Positions 1-8,321 of a stretch of DNA of 61,979 nt are shown piece by piece. The stretch's first letter is position 1; each line of letters begins with the position of its first letter. Both the position numbers and the translations under genes were made by a program. The DNA is from Marinomonas spartinae (GTDB lineage Bacteria > Pseudomonadota > Gammaproteobacteria > Pseudomonadales > Marinomonadaceae): contig NZ_JAEMUI010000028.1 of assembly GCF_016461715.1 (NCBI RefSeq), positions 1-61,979 on the forward strand, given 5' to 3'. Below the pieces are notes generated by a model that was given only the letters and a program-made list of their open reading frames with translations, made no database searches and was not told the origin of the DNA.

Positions 1-413
1 ATAACCCGAAGGTCGTTGGTTTCTTTCTTATGCTATAAACAGCGGCTCCCGCAACCAATCTACTGTAAGATCGTTGGTACCCTTTTTACTAGAAAAGGGC
101 TCCCACAATCCTTTCAGAAACACATCGTAAAAATTAGTCGCGGGATGGAGCAGTCTGGTAGCTCGTCGGGCTCAGCTTTTTACCCATTCGGCACAGCCGT
201 TCGAAGGTCGTTGGTTCCTTTCTTATGCTATAAACAGCGGCTCCCGCAACCAATCTACTGTAAGATCGTTGGTACTCTTTTTACTAGAAAAGGGCTACCA
301 CAATCCTTTCAGAAACACATCGTAAAAAATTAGTCGCGGGATGGAGCAGTCTGGTAGCTCGTCGGGCTCAGCTTTTACCCATTCGGCACAGCCGTTCGAA
401 GGTCGTTGACTCC
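1..413. repeat. 195-bp tandem repeat made of tRNA-fMet pieces
   Basis: The string GGTCGTTG recurs at 11, 206 and 401, an exact 195-bp period, with the sequence between copies almost identical. Each unit carries recognisable initiator tRNA parts: the 5' half (139-174 and 335-370) beginning CGCGGGATGGAGCAG, and the 3' acceptor end GGCTCCCGCAACCA (44-57, 239-252). Pairing CGCGGGA with TCCCGCA leaves the C1-A72 mismatch typical of tRNA-fMet. The window begins at the anticodon loop of such a copy (ATAACCCGAAGG). No copy is intact: foreign bases interrupt the T loop in the first two copies and the anticodon loop in the later two. The short ORFs in the array are not genes. Confidence 0.85.
139..252 (+). 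pseudogene. tRNA-fMet-like mosaic with two insertions
   Basis: Residues 139-174 match the 5' half of an initiator tRNA up to the anticodon. About 26 nt (175-200) containing CGGC-ACA-GCCG replace the anticodon loop region, then TCGAAGGTCGTTGG (201-214) resumes the variable loop and T stem. A further run of about 20 nt (219-238) interrupts the T loop before the acceptor end and CCA (239-252). Total length is 114 nt against about 77 for a real tRNA and the CAT anticodon is lost, so it should not be functional. A truncated sister copy lies at 335-413. Confidence 0.7.
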
Positions 414-620
414 TTCATGCTTGAGTTTAAACAATTGGAAGTGGTCTTTTGTATTCCCCCAAAATACACCATTGTCTGGAATCAATGGAAAAGTGTTGTA
501 GATTTTGGGGTTAAGCTGTTTATATTAAGGGTTGGTTTTTATATTGATGGGTTGGATAACGATTATGAATGTTATGTTGGTAATCTAAACTTTATTGTTC
601 AACAAAGGCATAGGTATAAA

Positions 621-1160
621 ATGTTTAAGCTTGATACGCCAAGATTGCTACTTCGTGATATGCAGTTTGATGATGAGGCCTCTTTTGTTGCGATATCTCA
701 GGATGATAAATATCAGCGATTTTATAATGAGGATGATTGCGATCCTGACAAATACAGACAATTAACTAAATTATTTATTAATCAGTCGCATGAGGTGCCC
801 CGAAAAGCTTTTCAACTAGCGATTGAGCATAAAAGTAGCGGAAAATTTATTGGTACGGTTTGCCTACGTTTAGAATCAGACCGCCAAGCTTCGATAGGGT
901 GTGGAGTCTCTAGGCTTTACCAGGGAAAAGGACTAACTCGGGAAGCTGCAAAAGCATTAGTGAGTTTTGGCTTTGCGGAACTTGGTATTCATCGCCTTTA
1001 TGCTGAAACGATTCGAGAAAATGTCGCCGCAGTGCGCTTGTGTCAATCGTTAGGAATGAGGCAGGAGGCCATTTTTCGCGAACATCGATTTTTCAAAGGT
1101 CAATGGTGGGATACGGTGGTGTTGGCTATCTTGCGCAGTGAGTGGAGCCAATTACACTAG
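621..1160 (+). CDS. GNAT family N-acetyltransferase (RimJ/RimL type)
   Basis: A 179-aa protein of the RimJ/RimL-like acetyltransferase class, which transfers acetyl from acetyl-CoA to an amine on a protein or small molecule. The start FKLDTPRLLLRDMQFDDEAS is the classic opening of the family. Later come the acetyl-CoA loop region (GVSRLYQGKGLTREAAKALV), the HRLYAETIRENVAAVRLCQS helix and the closing GMRQEAIFREHRFFKGQWWD. The reading frame is open upstream to 417, but the family N-terminus begins at the ATG at 621, so that start was chosen. The substrate cannot be told from sequence. No obvious operon partner. Confidence 0.85.
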   Translation: MFKLDTPRLLLRDMQFDDEASFVAISQDDKYQRFYNEDDCDPDKYRQLTKLFINQSHEVPRKAFQLAIEHKSSGKFIGTVCLRLESDRQASIGCGVSRLYQGKGLTREAAKALVSFGFAELGIHRLYAETIRENVAAVRLCQSLGMRQEAIFREHRFFKGQWWDTVVLAILRSEWSQLH

Positions 1161-1386
1161 CGAGTTTATGCTTACTACTGTTTATCTATGGGGTGATTAA
1201 TATGGTTATGGCAACCTAATGATAATGAGGGAAGGGAGAAGGATTCAATAGTAGAAAGTAAACGTCTCAAATTAGTGGCGCCATCAATTACGCATCAGCC
1301 CAAATGGCAAAGTCAATAATACAGTGGTTTATGCCAAAGTTGCCTTATAAGATTAGTAACTGGTTAGGTAGAAACACGAGGTTTTT

Positions 1387-1992
1387 ATGTTGCAAGAGCT
1401 CATTTTATACAGTGCTCAAGGTTCCAACAGTTCCGAACGAGTGGAGTGGGTTCTGGATTATAAACGTATTCCTTATACGCGAATCGAAGTGACCAACGAG
1501 GCGTTGCATTCCACCTACCGTGAGGTTAATCCTTTTGGTTATGTGCCTTGTTTAGTGGTGTCGGGTCATACGCTTGTAGAATCCATGGCCATTATTGAAT
1601 ACATAGAAGAAACCTTCCCCAAGGATAAGCTGATAGGGGACTCTGCTTTGGAAAGAGCGGCGGTTCGAAGTGTATGTGAATACGTTAATGCTAGTATTCA
1701 TTCCCCTCAAAATAGAACGGTACTCAAGGCGTTTAGGCCGGAGCTGACGGAGCAGTCTAAACGTGAGCTTAGAGGGCATTGGATCGCCACTTGTCTAAAT
1801 CAGCTAATGGGGCAGTTGTGTGCAGACTCACCATTTGCCATAGGAAAGCATTTCTCCATTGCTGATATCTTTGTGGCCAGCATTTATAAAAAAGCACGCC
1901 AACATGGCATGGCGGAACTGCCATTTTATCAGCAGCATTTATTATGGTTGCGCCAAAACGCCAGGATCCAAGCGGCAGAACCTTGCGTATAA
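1387..1992 (+). CDS. Glutathione S-transferase family protein
   Basis: A 201-aa cytosolic GST with an N-terminal thioredoxin-like domain (about 1-80) and an all-helical C-terminal domain. The cis-proline that positions glutathione is P54 in GYVPCLV, and the gamma-glutamyl binding pair is E65-S66 in TLVESMAIIEYIEE. Length is normal for the family. SER at 15-17 is where many bacterial GSTs keep the catalytic Ser or Cys, so a Ser-type enzyme is plausible. The overall look resembles maleylacetoacetate isomerase/zeta-like GSTs, but the partner pathway genes are absent, so only the general name is given. A GAGG ribosome site precedes the ATG. Confidence 0.85.
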   Translation: MLQELILYSAQGSNSSERVEWVLDYKRIPYTRIEVTNEALHSTYREVNPFGYVPCLVVSGHTLVESMAIIEYIEETFPKDKLIGDSALERAAVRSVCEYVNASIHSPQNRTVLKAFRPELTEQSKRELRGHWIATCLNQLMGQLCADSPFAIGKHFSIADIFVASIYKKARQHGMAELPFYQQHLLWLRQNARIQAAEPCV

Positions 1993-2400
1993 CCTCCTTC
2001 TGAAGGCAGCCTCTTCCGTGCCATATTGAGACTTTTACACGACTACTGTGCTTGCCAATACTTTGTTAAAAACAGGCTCAAAATGCTCATTTATAGCGAT
2101 AAACTTCGCTTTCTCGTCTGTTTTTGCCGCGTTTTGGTGTCGCTCGTGACATCGTGCAAAGGTCTCATATTGTTTATGAAATCATCATGTTGTTTGATCG
2201 ACTTTTGGTTTTTATTGACGAAATGAATAAGTCATGTTCGCTCAAAAAATGATAGTGGGGCGGGTGATACTTAACTAAAGTCATTATAAATCAATGTATT
2301 AAAATAACTTTCTTAGATTTTTCGATTGACGGCATGTTCGTTGCAATCCTTTTGCTCGTTATTGATTCAGCAAAATAATAAAAATAAAGGAAGTTAAATA
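1993..2400. other. Intergenic region holding repeat copy A and the ABC operon promoter region
   Basis: 408 bp without a gene. 2023-2171 is the dispersed element. The remainder (2172-2400) is A+T rich and must contain the promoter of the ABC importer operon; I could not single out a convincing promoter. A purine-rich AAAGGAAG ribosome site lies just before the ATG at 2401. Confidence 0.6.
2023..2171. repeat. 149-bp dispersed inverted-repeat element, copy A
   Basis: This stretch is nearly identical over its full 149 bp to 25703-25851, with substitutions but no length change. The ends form imperfect terminal inverted repeats: left ATATTGAGACTTTTACACGA against the reverse complement of the right end, AATATGAGACCTTTGCACGA. 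An inner perfect inverted repeat AAAAACAG / CTGTTTTT lies nearer the middle, so the whole unit can fold into a long hairpin. It encodes nothing recognisable. It behaves like a MITE or a REP-like unit. Here it sits harmlessly between the GST gene and the ABC operon. Confidence 0.8.
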
Positions 2401-3714
2401 ATGTCTAAGAACACATTGATTCGTTCGTCTGTTTCTCGCCGTCAATTCATAAAGGGTGCCAGTGGAGGTATTGTTTCTCTTGGATTGTTAGGGTCATCGT
2501 CTCTATTCGCTAATCCAGATAATGTGATCCGTATCGGGTATGTGATGCCGAGATCGGGTCCGCTCAGTTCCTTTTCCCAAGGGGATGATTTTCTTCTGAA
2601 GCAGGTTCATAAGCAACTGGCCAATGGCTTGAATATTAATGGTGTGCAGTATGCGTTGGAGTTCTTTCTTGGCGACACGCAATCAAGCACAATACGCGCG
2701 AGTCAGGTTGCCTCTGATCTGATTAACGGCAAAAACATTGATTTAATGCTGACCTCATCCACACCGGAAACGGTGAACCCCGTTGCCGATGCTTGTGAGG
2801 CTGCAGGGGTACCATGTTTATCGACCACGGCGCCATGGGAAAGTTTTTATTACGGCCGTGGGGCCAAACCTGGACAGCCATCGCCTTTTAAATGGACCTA
2901 TCATTTTTGTTTTGGGGTCGCGGATTTTGCCAAACTGTATATTGATCAATGGAGTAAGGTAAAAACCAATAACCGTGTTGGTATGTTATTACCAAATGAC
3001 GCCGATGGTAATTCTATCCGGCATTTGCTTATCCCTGATTTAGAAAAAGCTGGTTACACTGTGATTGATGCGGGTCCGTATGAAGATGGGGCCAGTGATT
3101 TTTCTCAACAAATTAACTTATTTAAAAAAGAGAATTGCGAGATTTTTAATACCTTCCCATTTCCACCAGATTTCCCCGTATTTTGGCGACAAGCGGCGCA
3201 AAAAGGCTATGCGCAAAGAGTGAAAATTTCACAATTAGCAAAGGCGGGCCTGTTTCCTGCCGAACTGAATTCATTAGGACGCTTGGGTTACGGCTTAGCT
3301 GCTGGGGCCTATTGGCATAAAGACTTTCCATTTGCTTCAGGGTCAACAGGGCTGTCAAGTCAACAAATCGCGAGTGGCTTTGAGAAAAGCACAGGAAAAC
3401 AATGGGATCAGCAAGTGGGTGCCACAGCCTCTTTGTTTGATGCTGCCATTGAAGCTCTGATTCAATCCAATGCTCCTAAAGACAAAGTTGCACTGGTGAT
3501 GGCCATCACAAAATTACGTACTGAAACCGCCGTCGGCATTATTGACTTTACCAAAGGCCCTGTTCCCAACTGTGCGACCACGGGGTTAGTGGGTGTGCAG
3601 TGGGTGAAAGCACAACAAGGGCCATGGGAGTTTGCGCTCAATATTGTGTCTAATGCGGACCATCCTCTGGTCAAAGTGACGAACACAATGACGCCTTATA
3701 GAATAGGGGGTTAG
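2401..3714 (+). CDS. ABC transporter substrate-binding protein (HAAT class), Tat signal
   Basis: A 437-aa periplasmic binding protein of the branched-chain amino acid/amide type (Peripla_BP_6 fold). The N-terminus carries a twin-arginine signal, SRRQFIKG with the RR at residues 13-14, then a hydrophobic stretch ending SSLFA, so it should be exported folded. The mature part starts with VIRIGYVMPRSGPLSSF, the usual first strand and ligand loop, and has the long two-lobe layout of the urea/amide-binding branch. It is the first gene of a five-gene importer and is followed after 3 nt by the first ATPase. The ligand is not evident; no urease or amidase gene is adjacent. Confidence 0.88.
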   Translation: MSKNTLIRSSVSRRQFIKGASGGIVSLGLLGSSSLFANPDNVIRIGYVMPRSGPLSSFSQGDDFLLKQVHKQLANGLNINGVQYALEFFLGDTQSSTIRASQVASDLINGKNIDLMLTSSTPETVNPVADACEAAGVPCLSTTAPWESFYYGRGAKPGQPSPFKWTYHFCFGVADFAKLYIDQWSKVKTNNRVGMLLPNDADGNSIRHLLIPDLEKAGYTVIDAGPYEDGASDFSQQINLFKKENCEIFNTFPFPPDFPVFWRQAAQKGYAQRVKISQLAKAGLFPAELNSLGRLGYGLAAGAYWHKDFPFASGSTGLSSQQIASGFEKSTGKQWDQQVGATASLFDAAIEALIQSNAPKDKVALVMAITKLRTETAVGIIDFTKGPVPNCATTGLVGVQWVKAQQGPWEFALNIVSNADHPLVKVTNTMTPYRIGG

Positions 3715-3717
3715 AGG

Positions 3718-4464
3718 ATGACGCTTGGTTCGACGTCGGTCATTGCCGGAATCGGGATTGATAAACACTACGGTGCTTTTCAGGTTCTTCATGGGGTGGA
3801 TTTTTCTGCGAATAAGGGGGAGGCTGTTGGCATTGTGGGTCCCAATGGGGCCGGAAAAACGACTTTATTTGGTGTATTAGCCGGCTCGACAGCACCGTCA
3901 GCCGGAGTCATTACCTATCAATATACTGATATAACGGCGACAAATGCGGCCCAACGCTGTCATGCTGGCATCGCCAGAACTCATCAGGTTCCTAGACCCT
4001 TTTTAGGGATGACGGTATTTGAAAACCTGCTCACAGCGGCGACCAATGGTGCGGGGCTGACTGGGTATGAGGCAGAAGCATTCGCTGTACGGGCTTTGAT
4101 CCAGACGGGGATGTCACCGTTGGCGAACCGTCCTGCAGCGGCGCTGGGTTTGTTGGATCGTAAGCGCTTAGAGCTTGCCCGCGCGTTGGCAACGGCGCCT
4201 AAAGTACTGTTATTAGATGAAATCGGTGGAGGATTGACTGAAGGCGAACTGCATCAATTGGTCACACTGATTGCTCAATTAAAAGACGATGGGCTGACCA
4301 TTGTTTGGATCGAGCATATTCTCCATGCCTTGCTCAAAGTAATCGATCGCTTAGTGTGCATGAGTGAGGGCCGTGTCATTGCTCAGGGACATCCTAAGGA
4401 TGTGATGAGTGATGATGAGGTTATGAAAGCCTATCTTGGTTCTGAGCTGGAGGTGGCCCTATGA
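3718..4464 (+). CDS. livG: ABC transporter ATP-binding protein, LivG type
   Basis: A 248-aa ATPase that drives the importer. Walker A is GPNGAGKTT (41-49), the Q-loop region reads RTHQVPRPF, and Walker B is VLLLDE (about 163-168). The ABC signature is degenerate (LGLLDRKRLELARAL instead of LSGGQ), which is common in LivG-type subunits. An H-loop histidine follows in WIEHIL. It starts 3 nt after the binding-protein stop and its last codons overlap the ATG of the next ATPase (ATGA), indicating translational coupling. It should form a heterodimer with the LivF-type partner under the two permeases. Confidence 0.88.
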   Translation: MTLGSTSVIAGIGIDKHYGAFQVLHGVDFSANKGEAVGIVGPNGAGKTTLFGVLAGSTAPSAGVITYQYTDITATNAAQRCHAGIARTHQVPRPFLGMTVFENLLTAATNGAGLTGYEAEAFAVRALIQTGMSPLANRPAAALGLLDRKRLELARALATAPKVLLLDEIGGGLTEGELHQLVTLIAQLKDDGLTIVWIEHILHALLKVIDRLVCMSEGRVIAQGHPKDVMSDDEVMKAYLGSELEVAL

Positions 4465-5186
4465 GTGCTTTTATGGTCGACCAATTAGTTGCCAAGCATG
4501 GTTTATTGATGGCTGTTCGTGGTGTCTCATTTTCTCTAGAGAAGGGGGAAATACTGGCCATTGTGGGCGCAAATGGGGCGGGTAAAACCACACTGTTTCG
4601 TAGTTTAAGTGGTGTGCATCCTGTGGACTCAGGACGCATTACCCTAAATGGCGAAGACATTACCGCTTGGCCAGCCCATCAACGAGTGCGCAGTGGATTG
4701 GCGATGGTGCCTGAAGGCCGACGTTTATTTGTCGATATGACGGTGCGCGAAAACTTACAAATCGCCGCCGAGCACGGCCGTTCAGGAGACTGGGTGCTGG
4801 ATAAAGTCGTGGCCGCGTTACCAGTACTTGAGCCTATTTTGAATCAAGTGGCGGGGGGCTTATCAGGTGGGCAGCGTCAGGCTGTGGCGATTGCCCGTGC
4901 CTTGATGTGTAACCCATCGGTATTGCTATTGGATGAAGTCTCGTTGGGCTTGTCTCCTATTGCTGTAGAGGGGTTATACCAGTCTCTTGAACAGCTCAAA
5001 AAAAGCAAAGTAACCAGCATGATCATTGTTGAACAAGACCTAAAACGTGCTATTCAATTTTCTGATCACTTGCTGTGTTTATTGGAAGGCCGTGTTGCCT
5101 TGTCTGGTTGTTCACATGAGTTGACGCACAAAGCCATTACGCAAGCGTATTTTGGGCTGGAAGCAGAGGAGACTGAGAATGCTTGA
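4461..5186 (+). CDS. livF: ABC transporter ATP-binding protein, LivF type
   Basis: A 241-aa second ATPase of the importer. Walker A is GANGAGKTT (36-44), the signature motif LSGGQRQAVAIARAL is canonical (from about 134) and Walker B is VLLLDEVSLGLSP; the EGRRLF segment before the signature is typical of LivF. The start ATG overlaps the preceding stop by 4 nt and the end overlaps the next permease start by 8 nt. Since its LivG-type partner has a degenerate signature, this subunit probably contributes the intact signature in the ATPase pair. Confidence 0.9.
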   Translation: MSAFMVDQLVAKHGLLMAVRGVSFSLEKGEILAIVGANGAGKTTLFRSLSGVHPVDSGRITLNGEDITAWPAHQRVRSGLAMVPEGRRLFVDMTVRENLQIAAEHGRSGDWVLDKVVAALPVLEPILNQVAGGLSGGQRQAVAIARALMCNPSVLLLDEVSLGLSPIAVEGLYQSLEQLKKSKVTSMIIVEQDLKRAIQFSDHLLCLLEGRVALSGCSHELTHKAITQAYFGLEAEETENA

Positions 5187-6135
5187 TGCCATTATTCAAG
5201 GCCTTCTACTAGGCGGTTACTACGCCATGCTCGCGGCGGGTTTATCCCTGCTGTTTGGTGTGGCCAAATTTATTAACTTAGCTCATGGCGATTTAGCCAT
5301 CCTCGGCGCCTATCTCGTGTTGTTTGGTGTGAAAGTGTTGGGCTTATCCCCTTGGCTGTCCGTTTTATTGTCACTGCCTATCATGGGCATACTGGGCTGG
5401 TTATTGCAGAAATATTTGTTTACTCGAACTCAGGCGGCGGGCTTTTTGTTGCCCTTGCTGGTGACCTTTGGTTTGGGAGCGGTATTACAAAATGGATTAT
5501 ACGGCGTCTTCGGATCAGATACTCGTTCCCTTGCCAATTACATTGGCGATTTATCCTGGGATAGTTGGCAACTCACCGATCAGATCAGCGTAGGTAAGTT
5601 ACCAGTGATAACCTTTGCTTGCGCGATCCTAGTGTTAGCTGGATTGCAGTTGATGCTGAGTTTTACCCGCCTTGGGCGAGCCATCCGAGCCACGGCGAGC
5701 GACCCTGAAGCGGCTGAACTCAATGGCATTAATGCCAACGCCGTGCACTGCTCTGTGTCCGCGATTGCAGTGATGGTGACGGGCCTTGCTGGGGCTTTTT
5801 TAGCCATGCGCGCGCAGATCACACCTTATGATGGCCCCGTGCAATTAATCTTTGCATTTGAAGCTGTTGTTATCGGTGGCATTGGTTCCCTATGGGGGAC
5901 CTTGATTGGCGGCATTGTCTTAGGCATCTCTCAAAGCCTGGGCGCCACGTTAATCTCTGCACAATGGTTTCAATTAACCGGACACCTTGTGTTTCTTGCT
6001 GTTTTAACGGCTCGGTTTTACAGCGCTATTGCCCATCAACGGGGCGGTTGGCGGATGTTTCTCAAGCAGTCTTATTTTTCTATAACGGGCTCATTGCCGT
6101 CAAAAGTGACAAAAACAAAAATAAAAAATGGGTGA
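5179..6135 (+). CDS. livH: ABC transporter permease, LivH type
   Basis: A 318-aa inner-membrane permease with about eight hydrophobic segments. The opening MLDAIIQGLLLGGYYAMLAA and the GLSLLFGVAKFINLAHGDL segment are hallmarks of LivH/UrtB-type permeases. RAIRATASDPEAAELNGIN is the coupling helix that docks on the ATPases. The ATG at 5179 was preferred over one at 5152 because it begins the conserved first helix and has GAGGAGACTGAG in front of it. The C-terminal tail, after the last helix, is Lys-rich and divergent. Confidence 0.88.
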   Translation: MLDAIIQGLLLGGYYAMLAAGLSLLFGVAKFINLAHGDLAILGAYLVLFGVKVLGLSPWLSVLLSLPIMGILGWLLQKYLFTRTQAAGFLLPLLVTFGLGAVLQNGLYGVFGSDTRSLANYIGDLSWDSWQLTDQISVGKLPVITFACAILVLAGLQLMLSFTRLGRAIRATASDPEAAELNGINANAVHCSVSAIAVMVTGLAGAFLAMRAQITPYDGPVQLIFAFEAVVIGGIGSLWGTLIGGIVLGISQSLGATLISAQWFQLTGHLVFLAVLTARFYSAIAHQRGGWRMFLKQSYFSITGSLPSKVTKTKIKNG

Positions 6136-6141
6136 TCTGGA

Positions 6142-7161
6142 ATGAAAATCTCTTCACAAGTGAATACAGAAGGTTTTAGTACCGAGCATTGGTATCAAGT
6201 AGGTCGACCCGCTTTAATGGTCGGTGGCTTACTCTTCCTCGTACTCGCGACAGTGCCTTTTTGGGGCAGTGGCTTAGTGGTTGATAAACTAACAACCTTG
6301 TTTGTGTATATCCTGCTGGCCGTTATGTGGAATTTGCTAGCCGGTTATGCGGGCTTGGTATCCGTTGGGCAACAGGCATTCTTGGGGTTAGGAGGCTATT
6401 TTGCGCTGCGTCTGGTGGACATTGGTATGTCTCCTTACCCCGCGTTCATAGTGGGCGCGTTGATTTGTGCCTTGGTCGCTCTGGTGATTTCGGTATTCGC
6501 ATTACGCTTAAAAGAAGGGGAGTTTGCTATTGCCATGTGGGTGACAGCGGAAGTCATTCGCATTTTAGTGATGTTCGATCCCATTGTTCAAGGGGAAACT
6601 GGTACGTCGCTATTAGCCATGAACCAATATGCTCCGGAGCTGCGGCGTAATATTAACTTTTGGTTTGGCTTACTGGTGGTTGCAGGCATGTTAGGGCTTG
6701 TTCTCTGGTTGGTGAACAGCCGTATTGGCGCAGCGGCCCAGGCGATTCGAGATGATGAAGAGGCCGCCAAGTCGATTGGTATTCGGGTTATGCGGGTGAA
6801 ACAGATCATCTTTGTGGTGGCCGCTTTTGGTTGTGCGCTGGCTGGGTCATTGTGGCTGGCCAGTTCGGTCACCTTTCAACCAAGGACCTATTTTGGCGTG
6901 CAATGGACCGTCTTTATGTTGTTTATGGTATTAGTCGGTGGGCTCAAAACCTTTGAAGGGCCCATATTGGGAGCCATCGTTTTCTTTCTATTGCAGGAGT
7001 TTTTCGGGGACTATGGCGCTTGGTATTTAGCGGGGTTGGGGGTGACTGCTATTCTCTTTGCACTTTATGCACCCAATGGTATATGGGGGGAATGGCAAAA
7101 CCGCAAAGGTGTACGTTTTTTACCGACAGGAGTGACACTAACGTTAAAAAATAAAGAGTAA
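6142..7161 (+). CDS. livM: ABC transporter permease, LivM type
   Basis: A 339-aa second permease. The segments MWNLLAGYAGLVSVGQQAFL and AAQAIRDDEEAAKSIGIRVM are diagnostic of LivM/UrtC: the former lines the channel, the latter is the coupling helix. About nine or ten hydrophobic stretches are visible. It lies 6 nt after the LivH-type gene and ends the operon, followed at once by a strong terminator hairpin. The set binding protein, LivG, LivF, LivH, LivM is therefore complete in one transcript. Confidence 0.88.
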   Translation: MKISSQVNTEGFSTEHWYQVGRPALMVGGLLFLVLATVPFWGSGLVVDKLTTLFVYILLAVMWNLLAGYAGLVSVGQQAFLGLGGYFALRLVDIGMSPYPAFIVGALICALVALVISVFALRLKEGEFAIAMWVTAEVIRILVMFDPIVQGETGTSLLAMNQYAPELRRNINFWFGLLVVAGMLGLVLWLVNSRIGAAAQAIRDDEEAAKSIGIRVMRVKQIIFVVAAFGCALAGSLWLASSVTFQPRTYFGVQWTVFMLFMVLVGGLKTFEGPILGAIVFFLLQEFFGDYGAWYLAGLGVTAILFALYAPNGIWGEWQNRKGVRFLPTGVTLTLKNKE

Positions 7162-7166
7162 AAAAT

Positions 7167-7204
7167 GCCCCTCTTCGCGGCTTAGCAAAGAGGGGCTTTG
7201 TTTT
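7167..7204 (+). terminator. Rho-independent terminator after the ABC importer operon
   Basis: GCCCCTCTT (7167-7175) pairs perfectly with AAGAGGGGC (7188-7196) around an 11-nt loop and is followed by TTTGTTTT. It starts 6 nt after the last stop codon. With argC converging from the right it may serve both strands, although the A-run on the other side is short. Confidence 0.9.
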
Positions 7205-7241
7205 GGTGACTTTTAGTAAGGCATTGTCGTGGCTAGAGAGC

Positions 7242-8177
7242 TTATAGATTAACCGCTATGTCTTCCGCAAAGCCTAACATGATGTTGAGGTTTTGCACCG
7301 CCGCACCAGATGCTCCTTTACCCAAGTTGTCTAACTTCGCAACGAGAACACCAGATTGGTTGTCTGGTGCGCTTAAAACAGACAGTTCGATTTGATTGGT
7401 ATTTTCCAAACCATGGGGGGTTAGGAAAGGCGCCGAGTTGTCTTTCACCACATTAAGATTGTTTACCGTCACGAACGTATCCTTAGCGTATACCTCCGCC
7501 AGCTTGGTGTGCAACTGGGCCATGGTGACCCCATCTTTTAACTGAATTGGCAAAAAGGTCAGCATCCCTTGGCGAAAATGCCCAACGCTGGGAACAAAAA
7601 GAGGGGCTTTGTCTAAGCCAGCCCACATTTTCATTTCAGGAAGGTGTTTATGGCTAAAATTCAAGCCGTAAGCCGCGAATGCCGGAGCGTTATGAGTACT
7701 TTCATAGCGATCAATCAAGGCATTCCCGCCACCACTGTAGCCAGACACTGCGTTGACACTGTAATCCCCCGAAGCGGGTAACAACCCTGCCTCTACTAAG
7801 GGCTTAAGCAGTAAAATCGCGCCGGTAGGGTAACAGCCTGGGTTAGAAACAAACTGCGCCTGTTGAATTTTTTCGCGTTGAGTAACATCCAATTCAGGTA
7901 AGCCATACACCCAACCCTCAGCTACTCGATGTACTGAACTGGCATCGAGTATGCGGCAGCCTTCTTCTTTCGCCAGTGCAACACTGTCTTTTGCGGCATC
8001 GTCAGGTAAACACAAGACGGTGACATCGGCTTCTTTCATCAAACGACGCTTTTCTTCGACATCGCGCTTTTTCTCAGGATCAATACTGATGATTTCAATG
8101 TTCGGATGCTTGATTAAACGATCTCTAACTTGAAGGCCTGTGGTACCTGTTTCGCCATCGATAAATACTTTTTTCAC
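7242..8177 (-). CDS. argC: N-acetyl-gamma-glutamyl-phosphate reductase (type 2 ArgC)
   Basis: A 311-aa cytosolic NADPH-dependent enzyme of arginine biosynthesis that reduces N-acetylglutamyl phosphate to the semialdehyde. The N-terminal nucleotide-binding loop is FIDGETGTTGLQV, the form seen in short type 2 ArgC proteins, and the catalytic cysteine is C115 in SNPGCYPTGA. The length of about 310 residues also fits type 2 (type 1 is about 340). Translation appears to begin at GTG, since no ATG lies nearby and GGAACAAGG precedes it. It stands alone, away from other arg genes. Confidence 0.93.
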   Translation of the reverse strand: MKKVFIDGETGTTGLQVRDRLIKHPNIEIISIDPEKKRDVEEKRRLMKEADVTVLCLPDDAAKDSVALAKEEGCRILDASSVHRVAEGWVYGLPELDVTQREKIQQAQFVSNPGCYPTGAILLLKPLVEAGLLPASGDYSVNAVSGYSGGGNALIDRYESTHNAPAFAAYGLNFSHKHLPEMKMWAGLDKAPLFVPSVGHFRQGMLTFLPIQLKDGVTMAQLHTKLAEVYAKDTFVTVNNLNVVKDNSAPFLTPHGLENTNQIELSVLSAPDNQSGVLVAKLDNLGKGASGAAVQNLNIMLGFAEDIAVNL

Positions 8178-8321
8178 AACCTTGTTCCTGTGTTTGTTGC
8201 TGCAATTATCCCAGATTATACGTGGATTTTTTTGCCAATGCTCGCCCCTTCTTTGAGAAGGCTCCTACGTATTATCACTTAATAAAAGATTTGTTCTCAA
8301 TGCTTGCCTGAAAAATCGTTA

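Noticed and set aside
1..413. Tandem repeat as a CRISPR array or coding repeat
   Set aside because: Period is 195 bp with no short identical repeats and variable spacers; the repeated content matches tRNA-fMet halves, and the open frame across it is a by-product.
5352..6650. Antisense and shifted-frame ORFs inside the ABC permease genes
   Set aside because: They overlap well-identified permeases over their full length, have no ribosome sites and resemble no family.
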